A DNA stretch of 64,000 nt from Polytrichum commune. Lineage: Eukaryota; Streptophyta; Polytrichopsida; Polytrichales; Polytrichaceae. The DNA is taken from contig OX485803.1 of NCBI GenBank assembly GCA_950295325.1, forward strand, positions 36,037,554-36,101,553, given 5' to 3'. Below the pieces are notes generated by a model. That model saw only the letters and a program-made list of their open reading frames with translations. It was not told the DNA's origin and searched no databases. The stretch's first letter is position 1; the number at the start of each line of letters is the position of its first letter. A program made the position numbers and the translations under genes. Of the stretch, positions 32,240 through 43,472 are shown in pieces.

Positions 32240-32501
32240 GTCCTAGTCAGAATGTGACTGAAGAATATGACTCGCAGAAAAATGTGACTGCCACATATGA
32301 CTGGGCGTCCACCATACACGTTCCCCGTCGTTCCCTATAATGGCAGTCGTCGTTCCCATATGCCGTATACAGTACATTTGCCGAATACGACAGTAAAATA
32401 TGACTGCGAGTCATATTTTTGAATTTCGTACACCCCAAAGGTCGAGGCCTGGAAAAATGTGACTGCATGTAGTCACCAGTCATCCCCAGTCATATTTCCC
32501 T
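32240..32501. repeat. Right subterminal ATGACT/AGTCAT motif region
   Basis: Copies such as AATGTGACTGAAGAATATGA, ATATGACTGCGAGTCATAT and GTGACTGCATGTAGTCACC lead up to the right end. They mirror the left subterminal region and are likely protein-binding sites needed for transposition. Confidence 0.7.
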
Positions 32502-32530
32502 AGTCACAAAATACCCAATCTGTTGTAGTG
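32502..32530 (-). repeat. CACTA right terminal inverted repeat
   Basis: Ends in AATCTGTTGTAGTG on the plus strand and is the exact reverse complement of the left end. It is followed directly by the CAA target copy. Confidence 0.97.
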
Positions 32531-32533
32531 CAA

Positions 32534-32730
32534 CCATTTCCATGCTTAATAATGAACATAATTTGAGGGACTGATATGACCATTTAATGAGAACAAGAAT
32601 CCTCACTTTGATAATGAATAAAGACATTCATACGAGCTCCATAAATTACATGGAAAATGGCTACACCCATCAGTGTTTGTGTGTATGTGTTTCATATCCT
32701 CCAAGAAGTGGGTGTAGAGAGAAAATCATC
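32534..32730 (-). repeat. Dispersed repeat copy 1, proximal half, split by the CACTA insertion
   Basis: Its reverse complement contains GGAGCTCGTATGAATGTCTT, TCATTATCAAAGTGAGGATT, CATTAAATGGTCAT and CAAATTATGTTCATTATT, all shared with copies at 53758 and 57867. The CACTA target CAA lies inside this repeat. Confidence 0.7.
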
Positions 32731-33345
32731 CAAATAACACATCCTCGGGGAGGTCACTGGCGACTATCATAGAAACAACGTGCGATGAAAAATAGGGTCT
32801 AATATATTCATTGTAGATAAATTTTGCAAAAAAACGTGCATATAATATAGGGGTTTTTAAAATAATGAAACATGTTTACATGTAAAATGTCATCACATAT
32901 AATGACCTCTTTTATTAAGTCAATACATGTAAAATAACGTGGAAACAATTACTAGGGGTAGCGGGTCTAGGGTAGGGTATGTGCTAATGGATGAAAAGAG
33001 GTAATTTTCTGTTGAAAAAACTTGGATGGATGACTTCGCAGGTTGGCTGGCTTGAACGTTATTGAACCAACGTATCCAATGTGGAGTTGATGTTCTCTAC
33101 CTACATGCCGGGAGGGGAAATTTCAGTGCGTTGTTTGAATGGCAATCTTCTTTCCATTTTTCTTTGGCAGTGTAAGTAAAATAGGGTATTTTAAAATGAT
33201 TCCCCCAAGAAATTATAATTATTGAACGCACAACCAACTTCTTTTCATCATAATTTGAACGCACAATCCAACTTCTTTCAAACACAATGCTTTTGGGTAT
33301 CCATTCATGAAGCCACACCTGACACTAACCACTCAAATATAGGGG

Positions 33346-33568
33346 ATCCAATTAAGACACGTCTAGGGGGTTAGGACCATTTAATGAACACGAGAATCCT
33401 CTTAAATCTTCTCGTTAAATAATACTTTGAGATGAGCTCCAAAATTATGAGGAAAGTGGCTATGGCATCGATTTGGATTCGCTAACGATCTCATATTAAC
33501 GTAATCGTGTGTTTCATATGCTAGCAGAAGTGGGCCAGTAGGAAAAATAAGTAACCATTTAAGACCCA
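33346..33568 (-). repeat. Dispersed repeat copy 2
   Basis: The reverse complement begins GTAGATGGGTCTTAAATGGT, passes through GAATCCAAATCGATG and GGAGCTCATCTCAAAG, and reaches TTCTCGTGTTCATTAAATGG. A short piece at 33290-33345 (TATCCATTCATGAAGCCACA) matches the family's far end but in plus orientation, so this copy is rearranged. Confidence 0.7.
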
Positions 33569-33589
33569 TCTACCTTACCCACTTAATAT

Positions 33590-33953
33590 GTATCCTCTTA
33601 AGGCCCCTGGGCCACGTGGCCCTTCCCTGCCCTGCCCTGCCCGGAAATTTGTTTCCCATCTGCCCGAGTCTCCTCTGGAGGTGGCTTCGGCCTCAAGGCA
33701 ATTGTGTGTCGTGATTGCACTGCCATTTTCCTCTCGCGTCGCTTGCCTCCGTGTTGTGCTTATGGGTGCGTCCGCCATCGCCATAAGCCATCGCTCCTCC
33801 GGTGCTTCGGCGGCGACAAGCCTCCATGAGAGTCTCGCGGGGCACTGTCGCCCTTCCTTCCTCTGACGCCGGGGCGAAAGTTTGGCTCCTTGCATGCGTG
33901 TTTTAATTCAATGAGAGTGCAACAAATAATTTGCGGAAGCTTCTGGCAAACTG
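33590..33953 (+). promoter_or_regulatory. GC-rich island, probable NAC promoter / first leader exon
   Basis: A GC-rich block (CCTGCCCTGCCCTGCCC and CCTCCGGTGCTTCGGCGGCG) stands out in AT-rich surroundings. It runs to a good donor CTGGCG|GTGAGC at 33953-33954. Placed 1.8 kb before the NAC start codon, it could be a 5' UTR exon. Frames within it (33588-33866) are not recognised as protein. Transcription evidence is needed to confirm it. Confidence 0.4.
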
Positions 33954-34666
33954 GCGGTGAGCATCATATCTTCAAGCTCTTCGTTTCCGTAATTCAGTTA
34001 TTCTAATTTAAGTGAATGCGATGAGCCACGAAGCACGAATAGAATCCCCGCTATGGCGGTGGCGTGCACCGCACGCCATGGAGAGGAATTTGAGTTTGAT
34101 GGTAAACAGAAAGTTCAATGTCCAATGGCTTCAGAATCTTTGCGAAGGTGTAATGATATAAGTGAAGCTACCTATGTTTCTATATTAGTTAGGATTTCTT
34201 TAGTTCTTTAATTTTATAAGGTAGGTCGGGTTTTTGGCCGAGGGGTCGGCCATCCTTTGTCTCTAAATACCGCAGGCATGGTGCTAGTTGTTGCCAGCTG
34301 GAGAATAGACGGACAGACAAGCTTTTCCACTACCCTCCAGCTGTTTCATGTACATGCCTACAGTTTGCCTCTGGAAGGAATTTCATGGAAGGATCGCATT
34401 CCAGGAGAATTTAGCACATTTGATTTTGCGAGTCTTAACCCCTAAAGGGTTTTGGAACTCGATTTGGCCTCTCGTACATACGCCGTTTTGAAACTGTACA
34501 ACGCGAACATAGATTGCGATTGTGATGGGACTTTTAGGAAGATAGTGCCATCCATGAAAAAGTAATTTGAAGACTGTTTGATGAAGATTTTATATTATTA
34601 AGTATGTAGAGAGGCTATCTGATTAGTATGAACATGCTAAAAGGCTTTAGGGCGGAGATCGTATAT

Positions 34667-34698
34667 CTGACTGACTGACTGACTGACCGACCGACTGA
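34667..34698 (+). repeat. (GACT)n microsatellite
   Basis: About seven CTGA/CCGA tetranucleotide units in the presumed NAC leader or intron region. Confidence 0.8.
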
Positions 34699-34934
34699 TG
34701 GTGAGTCCAGCAAAGACAAAGTCAAATGATGTCTGCAGACTGTCGGCATGCATGCACGCGTCACTCTATCAGAATGGCATGATAGTTATGGTGCCCTGAT
34801 GTTAGCGACGTAGGGTTTGTTTCCTGTTGTTGCATATATAGTTCTCCTTTCTTGTACAGAGGTTTCAGTTACCTAAACCTCGCGCACTTCCTTTCTTACT
34901 CAGTTGCTCGCACACAGGGGTGTATACATAGGTG

Positions 34935-35483
34935 GAGTGTTTGCTTGTTCTCGTTTTGTGTGATGATGATTAGTCGCTCAAATGGGGATGAATTCCCATA
35001 CTTCATTTATGGATACTCTCCCATCTTATGTTGATGAAGTTCTTGCTTGAGAATAACGCTGAGGTTGGTGAGATTTACTGGATATATTGGGGTGCCATGT
35101 GTTTTTGTTACTCCACATCTAAGTTCTAGAAGAGATTGTTTTTGTGTAGTGTATTAATCATGTTTCAGGCTACTACCTATTGACGTTGTGAATTCTGAAG
35201 CATCCTGGTTCTGTTTCAGGAGTTGAGTCTTTTGCTTGTTCTTGTTTTAGTGTACAGTGTCGCTCAAAATGGAGTTATCTTTCTTCATCTATACATACTC
35301 TCATCTTATGTTGAGAATGAGGCGCTGAGGTTGGAGATTTACTGGACATTGTGGTACCATATGTTTTTGTTACTCCACATCTTAGTTCTAGGAAAGATTG
35401 TTTTGTGTAGTGTGTTGATCATGTTTCAGGCTACTACATCTTCATTTTCTGATTTCTGAAGCATTCCGTTTCTTGTTCCAGGT
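34935..35483 (+). repeat. Tandem duplication of about 270-290 bp before the NAC start codon
   Basis: Units 34935-35222 and 35223-35483 share TTTGCTTGTTCT, AGTCGCTCAAAT, TACTCTCMCATCTTATGTTG, GAGATTTACTGGA, TTTTTGTTACTCCACATC and ATCATGTTTCAGGCTACTAC, in order. Both copies contain TTTCAG acceptor-like sites and TTCAGG/TCCAGG ends, so the 5' leader could have alternative exons. Confidence 0.8.
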
Positions 35484-35760
35484 GTTGAGGACGCAGTGAC
35501 AGAGGGTTGCTTCAAGCAAGAAACTGCGAGACATTTTTCTGTACCTGGGTCAAAGAAGTTTTCTCTGTTATCTAAGCTTGGTATTAAGTATATTATGTTT
35601 CTGAAAAGGAGCTGAAATATCTGCTGGATACTGTGCCCGTCTCTTTTGCCAATCTCAATCCCCTACAATTTATTAACGTTGTGGAATTTAGGAAAGGCCC
35701 CAAAAAAACATAGTTGTTGAAAAGAAAGAGAAGTGGAAGTGCAAGATACCCTAAGCTTTC

Positions 35761-38386
35761 ATGGCTCGTCCACGCCTTCCCCCTGGCTTCCGGTTCCATC
35801 CCACTGACGAGGAACTAGTTATTTACTACTTGAAACGCAAAGTGAATGGGAAAACTATTGAATTTGACGTGATCAATGAGGTGGATCTTTACAAGTGCGA
35901 GCCTTGGGATTTACCTGGTATGTTACTAGAGCCTCTTCTATGCAACATAGTCTTACATGCTGGTAGAATAATATGTCTTGGGAAATTGTTAATGATTGAC
36001 TGTTCATGGTGTTTTTTCAGACTGCAAAAAAGTAAAATGCTCATGTGCTGTCTTGAATATGTGTTGTTTTTACTCTCAGTTCTGCTTGGTGAGATGGGTA
36101 ACTCAATTCAATGTTGTTGCAGATAAATCTTGTCTTGGGAGCAATGATCAAGAGTGGTACTTCTTCAGTGCTCGAGATAAAAAGTATCCTAATGGATCGC
36201 GCACCAACCGTGCAACAGAAGCTGGTTACTGGAAGTCTACAGGGAAAGACAGGGTTGTGCAGTCTGGACAAAGAACTATGGGCATGAAGAAGACTTTGGT
36301 GTATTATATAGGCCGTGCTCCCCGAGGGCAGCGCACAGATTGGGTCATGCATGAGTATCGAATGGATGATGAAGTGTATAAGAACCTGCAAGGGGCCCAG
36401 GAAGCTTTTGTGCTTGCTCGCATCTTCAAGAAGAGTGGGCCGGGTCCAAAGAACGGGGAGCAGTATGGTGCTGCATTTGTGGAGGAGGCCTACAGGTCAC
36501 CTTCTCCTGCAGAAACCTTGGAGGAGCCCTCTGCTGATGGTGAAGAGGCACTTACCGATGATGCCCCGGTGTTGTTTGAGCATGAGTCAACAAAGCTTGT
36601 GGACCCAGTAGAGGAGCGGCTGGAGGATTTTTTGGAAGGCCACAATAATGGTCTTGTCTCTACTGAGGTATGGAGTTTTTTCTTATTTGGTTTCTGACTT
36701 GCATTTTCCTATGTTCCAAATTTTCTGCTATATTTAAAGATTGGAACATAGGATTCCCAATGAGATGAGAGATCTTTAGTATGTTTCTGTTTCCCATTTC
36801 AGGTGGACCTAATGGATGTTTACTTTCTTTTTCAGAGAGCTTTGGAAGAGATGCTCAACGCGGCAGAACTACCCACCACATTAGTACACCCCGGGCCTGG
36901 ATTATGGGAAGGTTTCCCTACACCTGAGTATGTCTCAGAGTATGGTCCAGAGTATGCGGAGGATGGCCTTCTGATGCAAGAGATGGTTGATCATGCTCAG
37001 GGGACATCTCTGGATGTACAAGGGGAAGCTTGGCACGATGCTATTATTGATGGAATTTCCTGGGAGGAGGAAGTGCAGAATGACAGGGATTATGTTAGCA
37101 GCAACATGGGTACTTTCAATGACGGAATGGGGCAATTTGCAATGGAGAATGTTTCAGGATCTGGTTTTGATGATGTGGTGGCAGGTGACTTTTTAGAGGT
37201 GAATGATATTTTGGGCCCTGCAGGCGGTCAGGAGTTATCTTATCCAGGAGAAACCGCCATACAACTTCAGCCACGCAGGAGTCATGTGACAGCAATGCAA
37301 TTGAATTCTCAGGGTTCTTCTGCTCGTAGAATACTGTTGCAGCAAAGCCAAGTGCCACACGGTCAAGTTGAGAATGTTACAAGTTTTTCAAATACATGGG
37401 ATGGAGGTTTATCTGCAGCAGGTGTAGGTTTTGGTACCGAAGGTGGCCGTGCTGTTCTTGACTCAGGTATGCTGTCTGGACGTGGAATTAGAAACTCAAT
37501 ATTTATCAGCTCTGGAGTGACAGGTGGAAGTCAAAAATGCAAGAAAGATGCATGCATCTTGGAGGTTCTTAACTAGGAATCAGAGTTAATTCAAATTGTA
37601 AAGAGTGTTGGCTCGGAATTGATAGGGATTTCTTTATTTCGCTGTGCAGATTTGTTGTTATACTCTGCAGATCATCCTGTACCACAAAGCAATCCTGAGC
37701 AGACTGCACGCCCTACATCCTCTCAAGATTATGCAGAGGAAGACTACGCAAGTCTTTTCTCGTTTTTGACTTCAGAGGAGAATCATGCACCCCAATCGTC
37801 ATTACCAGATCCACAGGGCACCGGTGCACATGGCTACGGAGGAAATCTGCAAGCTGATGTGGTTCCTCCTCTTGCCATTGATTCAACCCAGTCCTGGCAA
37901 CAGCCAGATTTCTCACCTCCACCTCCTCTGAAATCTCTGAAATCAGTGGCGGACAGTAGTAAGTCTTCTAAGTCATCAGGCATCAACAACTTCATGCCAA
38001 TACTGCCAGCCTCAGCGGCTGAACTACCTAGCTTTAGCTCCACATATGTTACGGCCACTGAAACACACCTTACTGTCTTCACTGTAACCTGTTTGCGCTC
38101 TGAAGATGGTGCCAAGCATGTTCAGGCTGCAGTGACTGACTATGCTGGAGGGAAAGTGCACCAGGAGGTTTTGTCAGGAACATGGAAGCCATGTACAGCC
38201 AATTGCAAACAACAAGCCTGTGACCAATGTGGTCCGCGGAGACAGCCTCAAAGACAAATGATCAAGGGGTCCAGGAGTGGATACGTCTTTGTATTTTTGC
38301 TTGGAGCTGTTTCAGCCCTTTTCTGGTTTCTGTTGTTTCGAGGAACATGGCGAGTTGCGCAACATATGTATAATCTCATTTTGTAA
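35761..38386 (+). CDS. Membrane-tethered NAC transcription factor (NTL type)
   Basis: Exons 35761-35917, 36123-36667, 36836-37466 and 37671-38386 give 682 residues. The third exon may instead start at 36803 and the fourth at 37650, both in phase. The N-terminal 155 residues are a complete NAC domain: [28 protein letters not shown] split over the first intron, [44 protein letters not shown] and [20 protein letters not shown]. It binds DNA as a dimer. The middle is acidic and Ser/Gln-rich, as in activation regions. One hydrophobic helix near the C-terminus ([19 protein letters not shown], about residues 646-664) would anchor the protein in a membrane until proteolysis or relocation frees it for the nucleus, as known for plant NTL proteins acting in stress signalling. 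The start codon is the first ATG before the NAC domain and is the usual family start. Confidence 0.93.
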
Positions 38387-39200
38387 ATGCTGCTTTGCTA
38401 GTTTAGTTAGGTAGATCTTCAATTGTGTACATTGTGCTCCCTTTTGCAGGAGAGAAACCTAGAGAATTTGTCATTCAAAAAACAGACCCTGCCACTTTGC
38501 ATGCCTTTGAGACCTTAATGCATATAATTGAAATTTGCCAGACAATGCAGCTCTAAAAGTTGAAGCTCCAGGGATCGCAGGATGAAGCTGCCTCTATTCA
38601 CTATTGGTGTGATTATCAGCTCTGAACTCAAGTTCTAAACGTAGAATGATGCTGGGCACCTCTGCCACTGCATGTTATGATTCTCAGCTAATCTGACCTT
38701 CCAATTTCTCATGAGATCTTCCTATAGGAAGATATCTGGTAATTCTTAACAGCCATATATTTTCAGCTCTTTTTCTATCAACCTAATGCAGGGGAAATCT
38801 CATGATTATGTAGTGTATGAACTTGTTGAGCTTTGTGTGTCATTCTCTCGCCTGTAAACAGATTTATGGTGGTGGGATGGATGCAGATTTTTTGTAAAAC
38901 CACTTCAGCCCTTACAGCTAGCAATATGCGTTGTTCAGAAAGTACCTATGGTGGTATCATGGATGAGTAAATTCTCAAGATAGATTAGTGTTCTTCTAAA
39001 AGCATTAGAAACTAACACAAACTTGTTTGTAACAGAGAACATTATGCACAATTTACCATTATACATGCCTGTATTGGGTTGTGATACCTTATCTGCACTT
39101 GCGTGATTTTATGGTCTGTCATAGAGGTGGTCTTTGAGCTCCTTTGTATTGTTTACGCAGCATATGTGTATGGAACTCTCATAGGCTCACCCATTGTTTT
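38387..39200 (+). other. Probable 3' UTR and flank of the NAC gene
   Basis: No open frame with a recognised domain follows the stop at 38384-38386. T-rich plus-strand sequence fits a 3' UTR. Its end is not placed. Confidence 0.4.
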
Positions 39201-41354
39201 TGAACAGATGCAGTAATTCATCGGGCCATGTTTTAGTTGGCAGGTCATTGTGAGTTTTATTGCATAGCAAACTTCCTTGTTTGTACTTCAAGCAGGCTAC
39301 AACTGGCCAGATCACAGTGAGTTCTATTCCCATTGCATAACAAACTTAGTTCACTGCACAGGTGATTTAATGTGACATCAAAATGGGTTAAATAGTCATA
39401 TTAGTGTGGGCTACGACAATTCTCTTGAGCTTAAAATTGCCTGATAATCAACCATGTCATGTATAACCGCTTAATGTTAGCCTTGCCTCGAGACATAGGC
39501 TACCTCAATGAGTACTGAGGTTGAATGCTCTAAAACCACCACACCCCTCATAACCGTAATAGAAAATGAATGAACAACCACCATCTTTGTGATATTCATC
39601 CGTGATTTTTGGAAATGGGTGGAAGACAGTATGGTTTTAGGTGCAGCGGCTGCTTGCATGGGCTCAAGGCAACTTAGAAAAAGGGTGCAATGCATACTAG
39701 TAAAGGCGGGTTGATAATATTGCCTAATTTAGGTTCTAGCTCACTAACATTGTCAGTGCACTAATTTGTCGGTTTTGCTTGAATAGAGTTACAACTTTTT
39801 AGCAAGTGGTCGGTGGTCTTGGGTACACTCATGCACGGTATAGAAGGTCACAGAGTGTGTAATCACATCGTTCCTAGGTCTAAGCTTACTTTGCACTCTG
39901 GTATTTTCTTAAAATTGAGGAATTTTAGGATGGTGTTACAATTTTATGTAGTCCTCATCAAAATCTATTGTGGATCCTTAGATTTCTTCTTTGGTAAATA
40001 TTACACACCCAAAATTAGGTTGAACTAGTTAATTTGATGGTTTTAGAGTATTCAACCTTACATACCAAACATTTTGTCACAAGGAACCTTGCTACAACAT
40101 GTAACAAAGTAACGTGTGTACAATATTAAGCGTAGTGCTCACCATATCATGAGGGCCGCTTACTACAGTCTATATTCATCATGCCCGTGTCCAATAAGCA
40201 CATGACACATGACAAGTCAAGAATAAGATGGTGAGTGTTGTGTAAATTTGTTAAAAAAAAAATCATGTTTATATTCAATGATGTTAAAAACACCCATCTA
40301 CCGTCAACCACATGGATGGCTCCACTTCTACCATTTGAGAAAACACATCCATTGCACTATATTTAGAGGATGACAAAATGATATACATCACTACCACCAT
40401 ACGAGTCTCGTGTAAAACATCATGCTCGAACGCCATCCAAGCTTGGTGGAGGTGAGTATGAAACTTTTATTTGCCTCATTCAAGCACGACATGAGCATAG
40501 TATTAAGATGAGAACATGCTTGGTCCAAGTGTTTGCTTAAAACTGGTACATAAGGTAGAGAGTGCTTAAACCAACACTCTCAGCTATTGCACATACATAT
40601 AGCTATGTGGTTGATACAGAAAATGTATATTCACTTTAGCCTTTGGGCTAAACATAGGTACAAAGAAAAAGAAAAAAATTAGCCTCGATTGAATATTCAA
40701 TGAATATCCAAAGCCCAAACCCACTAGCTTCCTTAAACCAATTCCTAGGCCCCGTGTATGATGACCTTGCATATGATGAGGACCCACACCTTCATTGCCT
40801 AGAATTGACACAACGTAGTTGGGTATTAGACCCAAGCTACTGTAGATGGAATCCTAACATGGCCACCTCCATTATCCCACCTGCTTCAGTTGTAGAACCT
40901 TCCCCTTGCATCCCAAGTACCGACACCCTTTGTGCCCATAATCGATCCCCCTGGTGAATAGAATGGCTAGAATAGACACTGACAAGTCACCGCAAACCCA
41001 TCTTAAACCAACCTGAGATAGAGTGCAGCATGTTACCTACCCTAAATGGAGGTAGTGGAGGCTAGTATGAGGCAACACCATTGATGGCACCTAAAACTAT
41101 CACTTGTGAACTTGGGCACTCCTACACTAGGGGGGAACAGTTCAAGGTAGTAGAGTGTTGGCAATTGGAAAGCGTTTATAAGTGTTGGTTTTGGGTGGGG
41201 TGTTGGTTTTAGCACCATCTACCTTATGTGTGAGCTTCAGATTCTAGAGAGACGGTATACTCACAGGGAAAATAGACTGCTACTATTTGTTATTCTACAG
41301 GGAATACTCCACCGAAACACTGAATACCTTTTGACACCGTATCAGTATAATATG
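39201..41354. other. Intergenic DNA, no gene recognised
   Basis: Frames at 39477-39695 (-), 39813-40028 (+), 40700-40957 (+) and 41226-41435 (+) show no domain, splice context or composition typical of coding sequence. An A-run lies near 40253. Confidence 0.4.
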
Positions 41355-41627
41355 GACTCAAGTATTTGGGCCGGGGATTCGTGGCACTCACTAAAAATCA
41401 TCAGTGCGGATGAAAAAAACACAAGAATCATCTAAATGGCTATTTTTGGGCAATTTGATTCTGGAAATAAAGTCAAAGGCCCCGAATTAGTCTACTGACG
41501 TCACATTCGAATGAATCGGCCCTCAACCCCATAGGGGAGCTTTTTTTATTGGAGCCACTTCATCCACGATATATTGGATGGATGATTTTTAGTGAGTGCC
41601 ACGAATCCCCAGCCAAGTATTTGAGTC
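41355..41627. mobile_element. MITE with about 48-bp imperfect terminal inverted repeats
   Basis: Left end GACTCAAGTATTTGGGCC then GGGGATTCGTGGCACTCACT. The right end is its reverse complement with a few differences and one indel, finishing TATTTGAGTC. The inner 31 bases differ at one position at most. The interior (CCGAATTAGTCTAC, GAATGAATCGGCCCTCAACC) has a diverged relative near 54720-54780. No clear target duplication was seen. Confidence 0.75.
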
Positions 41628-41709
41628 TAGTATAAGTATGCACTTCCTGCAAATCTTATGATGGCGATGATATATCAATCTTTGCTTCAGATTGTGATTT
41701 TGGACACTA

Positions 41710-41927
41710 CACTAAATATTGTATTTAGCATCACTTGCTATTCGAAGTTACACAATGCTATACCCTTTTACCATCACTGCAATTCTTTTACCAAGTAAAG
41801 ATGTTAATGTTCTCTCGTGTCCAAACAACCAATTTGACCTCTGTTGGCAAAAAATGACACATACACTAAATAGTTTTAGTGTTATGTAATTCCAAATAGT
41901 AAGTGACATTGAATCAAATATTTAGTT
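41710..41927. mobile_element. Probable TA-flanked MITE, imperfect inverted repeats
   Basis: CACTAAATATTGTATTTAGC and CATCACTTGCTATTCGAA on the left pair with the reverse complement of TTCCAAATAGTAAGTGACAT and AAATATTTAGTTT on the right. A TA dinucleotide sits outside each end, as for Tc1/mariner (Stowaway-like) MITEs. The ends are diverged, so the boundaries are tentative. Confidence 0.45.
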
Positions 41928-43472
41928 TAGTTGGACTGTAAGTTTAGGCACTTCGATTCCAAAATCGTATTTAGTACATGTTACATTCACTTATCACAAG
42001 TTATATGGAATGTGACACCCTCCCCTCAAGAGGATGATTATTTTGCACCAAAACGGATAAGGTACTGCAGGCACACCTGAACAATACTGGTCTCTACCAT
42101 AGAAGCAGATCCCATCACATGATACCCAACCTCGAATGCTTCTTGCCAAACAACAAGACCCTTTCTCTCAGTAGAGTTTTCATGAGCATTATGTATGATT
42201 ATGAAGGCTGACCTTACGCACGCACAATGCAAAAAGATGCAATGAGCATAAGCAGAAGCCCTCAATAAAAGCTAAGATGAGATAAGACAAACTCAAATGT
42301 ATCTGCCAGAAATACTGTACCAGTATTGATTGAAGAGCTGCATTTTTTTTAAATAACAGAGGTCACTTTCACCTGTGATAACATTTTAGATCTGGCATTC
42401 CGTTAGTTGTAACACTCACAAGCCTTCACACACCTCTTGAAATTCATTAGTTTGTTGGATCCAAGTCCAACAAGGTGTCACATGGCTTTATATAGGTAAA
42501 GGGATGAATATGAGATACTTCTAAATAGAACCAACATTGTTGATTTCTTCATTGGCCAATAGATGTAAATAATAGATTAAGCTCCTATTGGATATACCAT
42601 TAGACTTCATGTGACCTTGGGGACCCTATCTATTGGCTATAATAAGAGAAATAACTGGCAGAGCTCCAGGCTCATCTTTTATTATGGAGATACCTCATTA
42701 TCAAGATTGAGATCTCGATATGCCCAAAAAGAATAATGCTTGTGAAATTTCTGCAGGATTTCATTAGCGCACGGCCCAAGTGGGACACTAGGCTCGACAC
42801 TCCAAGAATGTTATTATTCAGTCCTACGGAAATTCCATAATATAGCAGCTTCAGAGTATTACCCACATATTGGCTGTCATTCGATTTGCTGGACCTCGTA
42901 TGCCACACCTACCACAAAATTATCAACATAGTCCAGCAAATGCCCACCAGGTAATCATGACTGCAACAATTCACCTGGCAAGCTCCAAACAAGTGAGGGT
43001 TCACACTTGAACATGATATAAATCACATCAATGACTACCTTTTCTACACTGAAATGATGAGCATATCAGATAATGATGAACAGACTGGACATTTTGGAAT
43101 TCCAGTTGAAAGAGGATAACAATGAAACTCCTAGCACCCGATGGCACTATGTATCCACTGAAAAACTACCTGATGGTCATTCCTGAGACGCCTGACCTTC
43201 AGTTCATCCATTATGACAGATAACTAAACCTCTGCAGACGGAACAAACCGCCTTGTATGCATCACTAACTGGGGATTGGCCTGCCAGTTGAGTGACAAAA
43301 AATCGATAAATTGGTACAAACTATACCCAAACTATACAATGGTAACAAGGGTATATAGAAGCATGTGACATATACTCTACAGATGACAGGAAGGGGCATT
43401 GCCTTCCTGCGAGTACAACCTCTCCTGTCGAGGGGGACTGTCTGAAACCATGACAGTTTCAGGAGCCAGATG
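41928..43472. other. Flank / 3' UTR of the sterol glucosyltransferase gene
   Basis: The part nearest 43472 is probably the 3' UTR of the minus-strand gene. Frames at 42038-42265 and 42672-42908 are not recognised. No repeat is called. Confidence 0.35.

Larger units (their letters stand above)
17323..32530. mobile_element. Complete CACTA (En/Spm) DNA transposon, 15,208 bp
   Basis: Both ends carry the same 29-bp inverted repeat beginning CACTACAACAGATTGGGTAT (17323-17351 and 32502-32530). A 3-bp CAA duplication flanks it (17320-17322 and 32531-32533), as CACTA elements produce. Inside are a minus-strand TnpA-like gene, a plus-strand TnpD-like transposase, a SET-domain exon, a central minisatellite and many ATGACT/AGTCAT motifs. 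Perfect repeats and an exact target duplication suggest a fairly recent insertion. The sequences outside the two ends are the two halves of one dispersed repeat, which independently confirms the boundaries. Confidence 0.97.

Noticed and set aside
33588-33895. Frames on both strands in the GC-rich block before the NAC gene
   Set aside because: High GC alone opens frames on both strands. No recognisable protein, and better explained as a promoter or leader.
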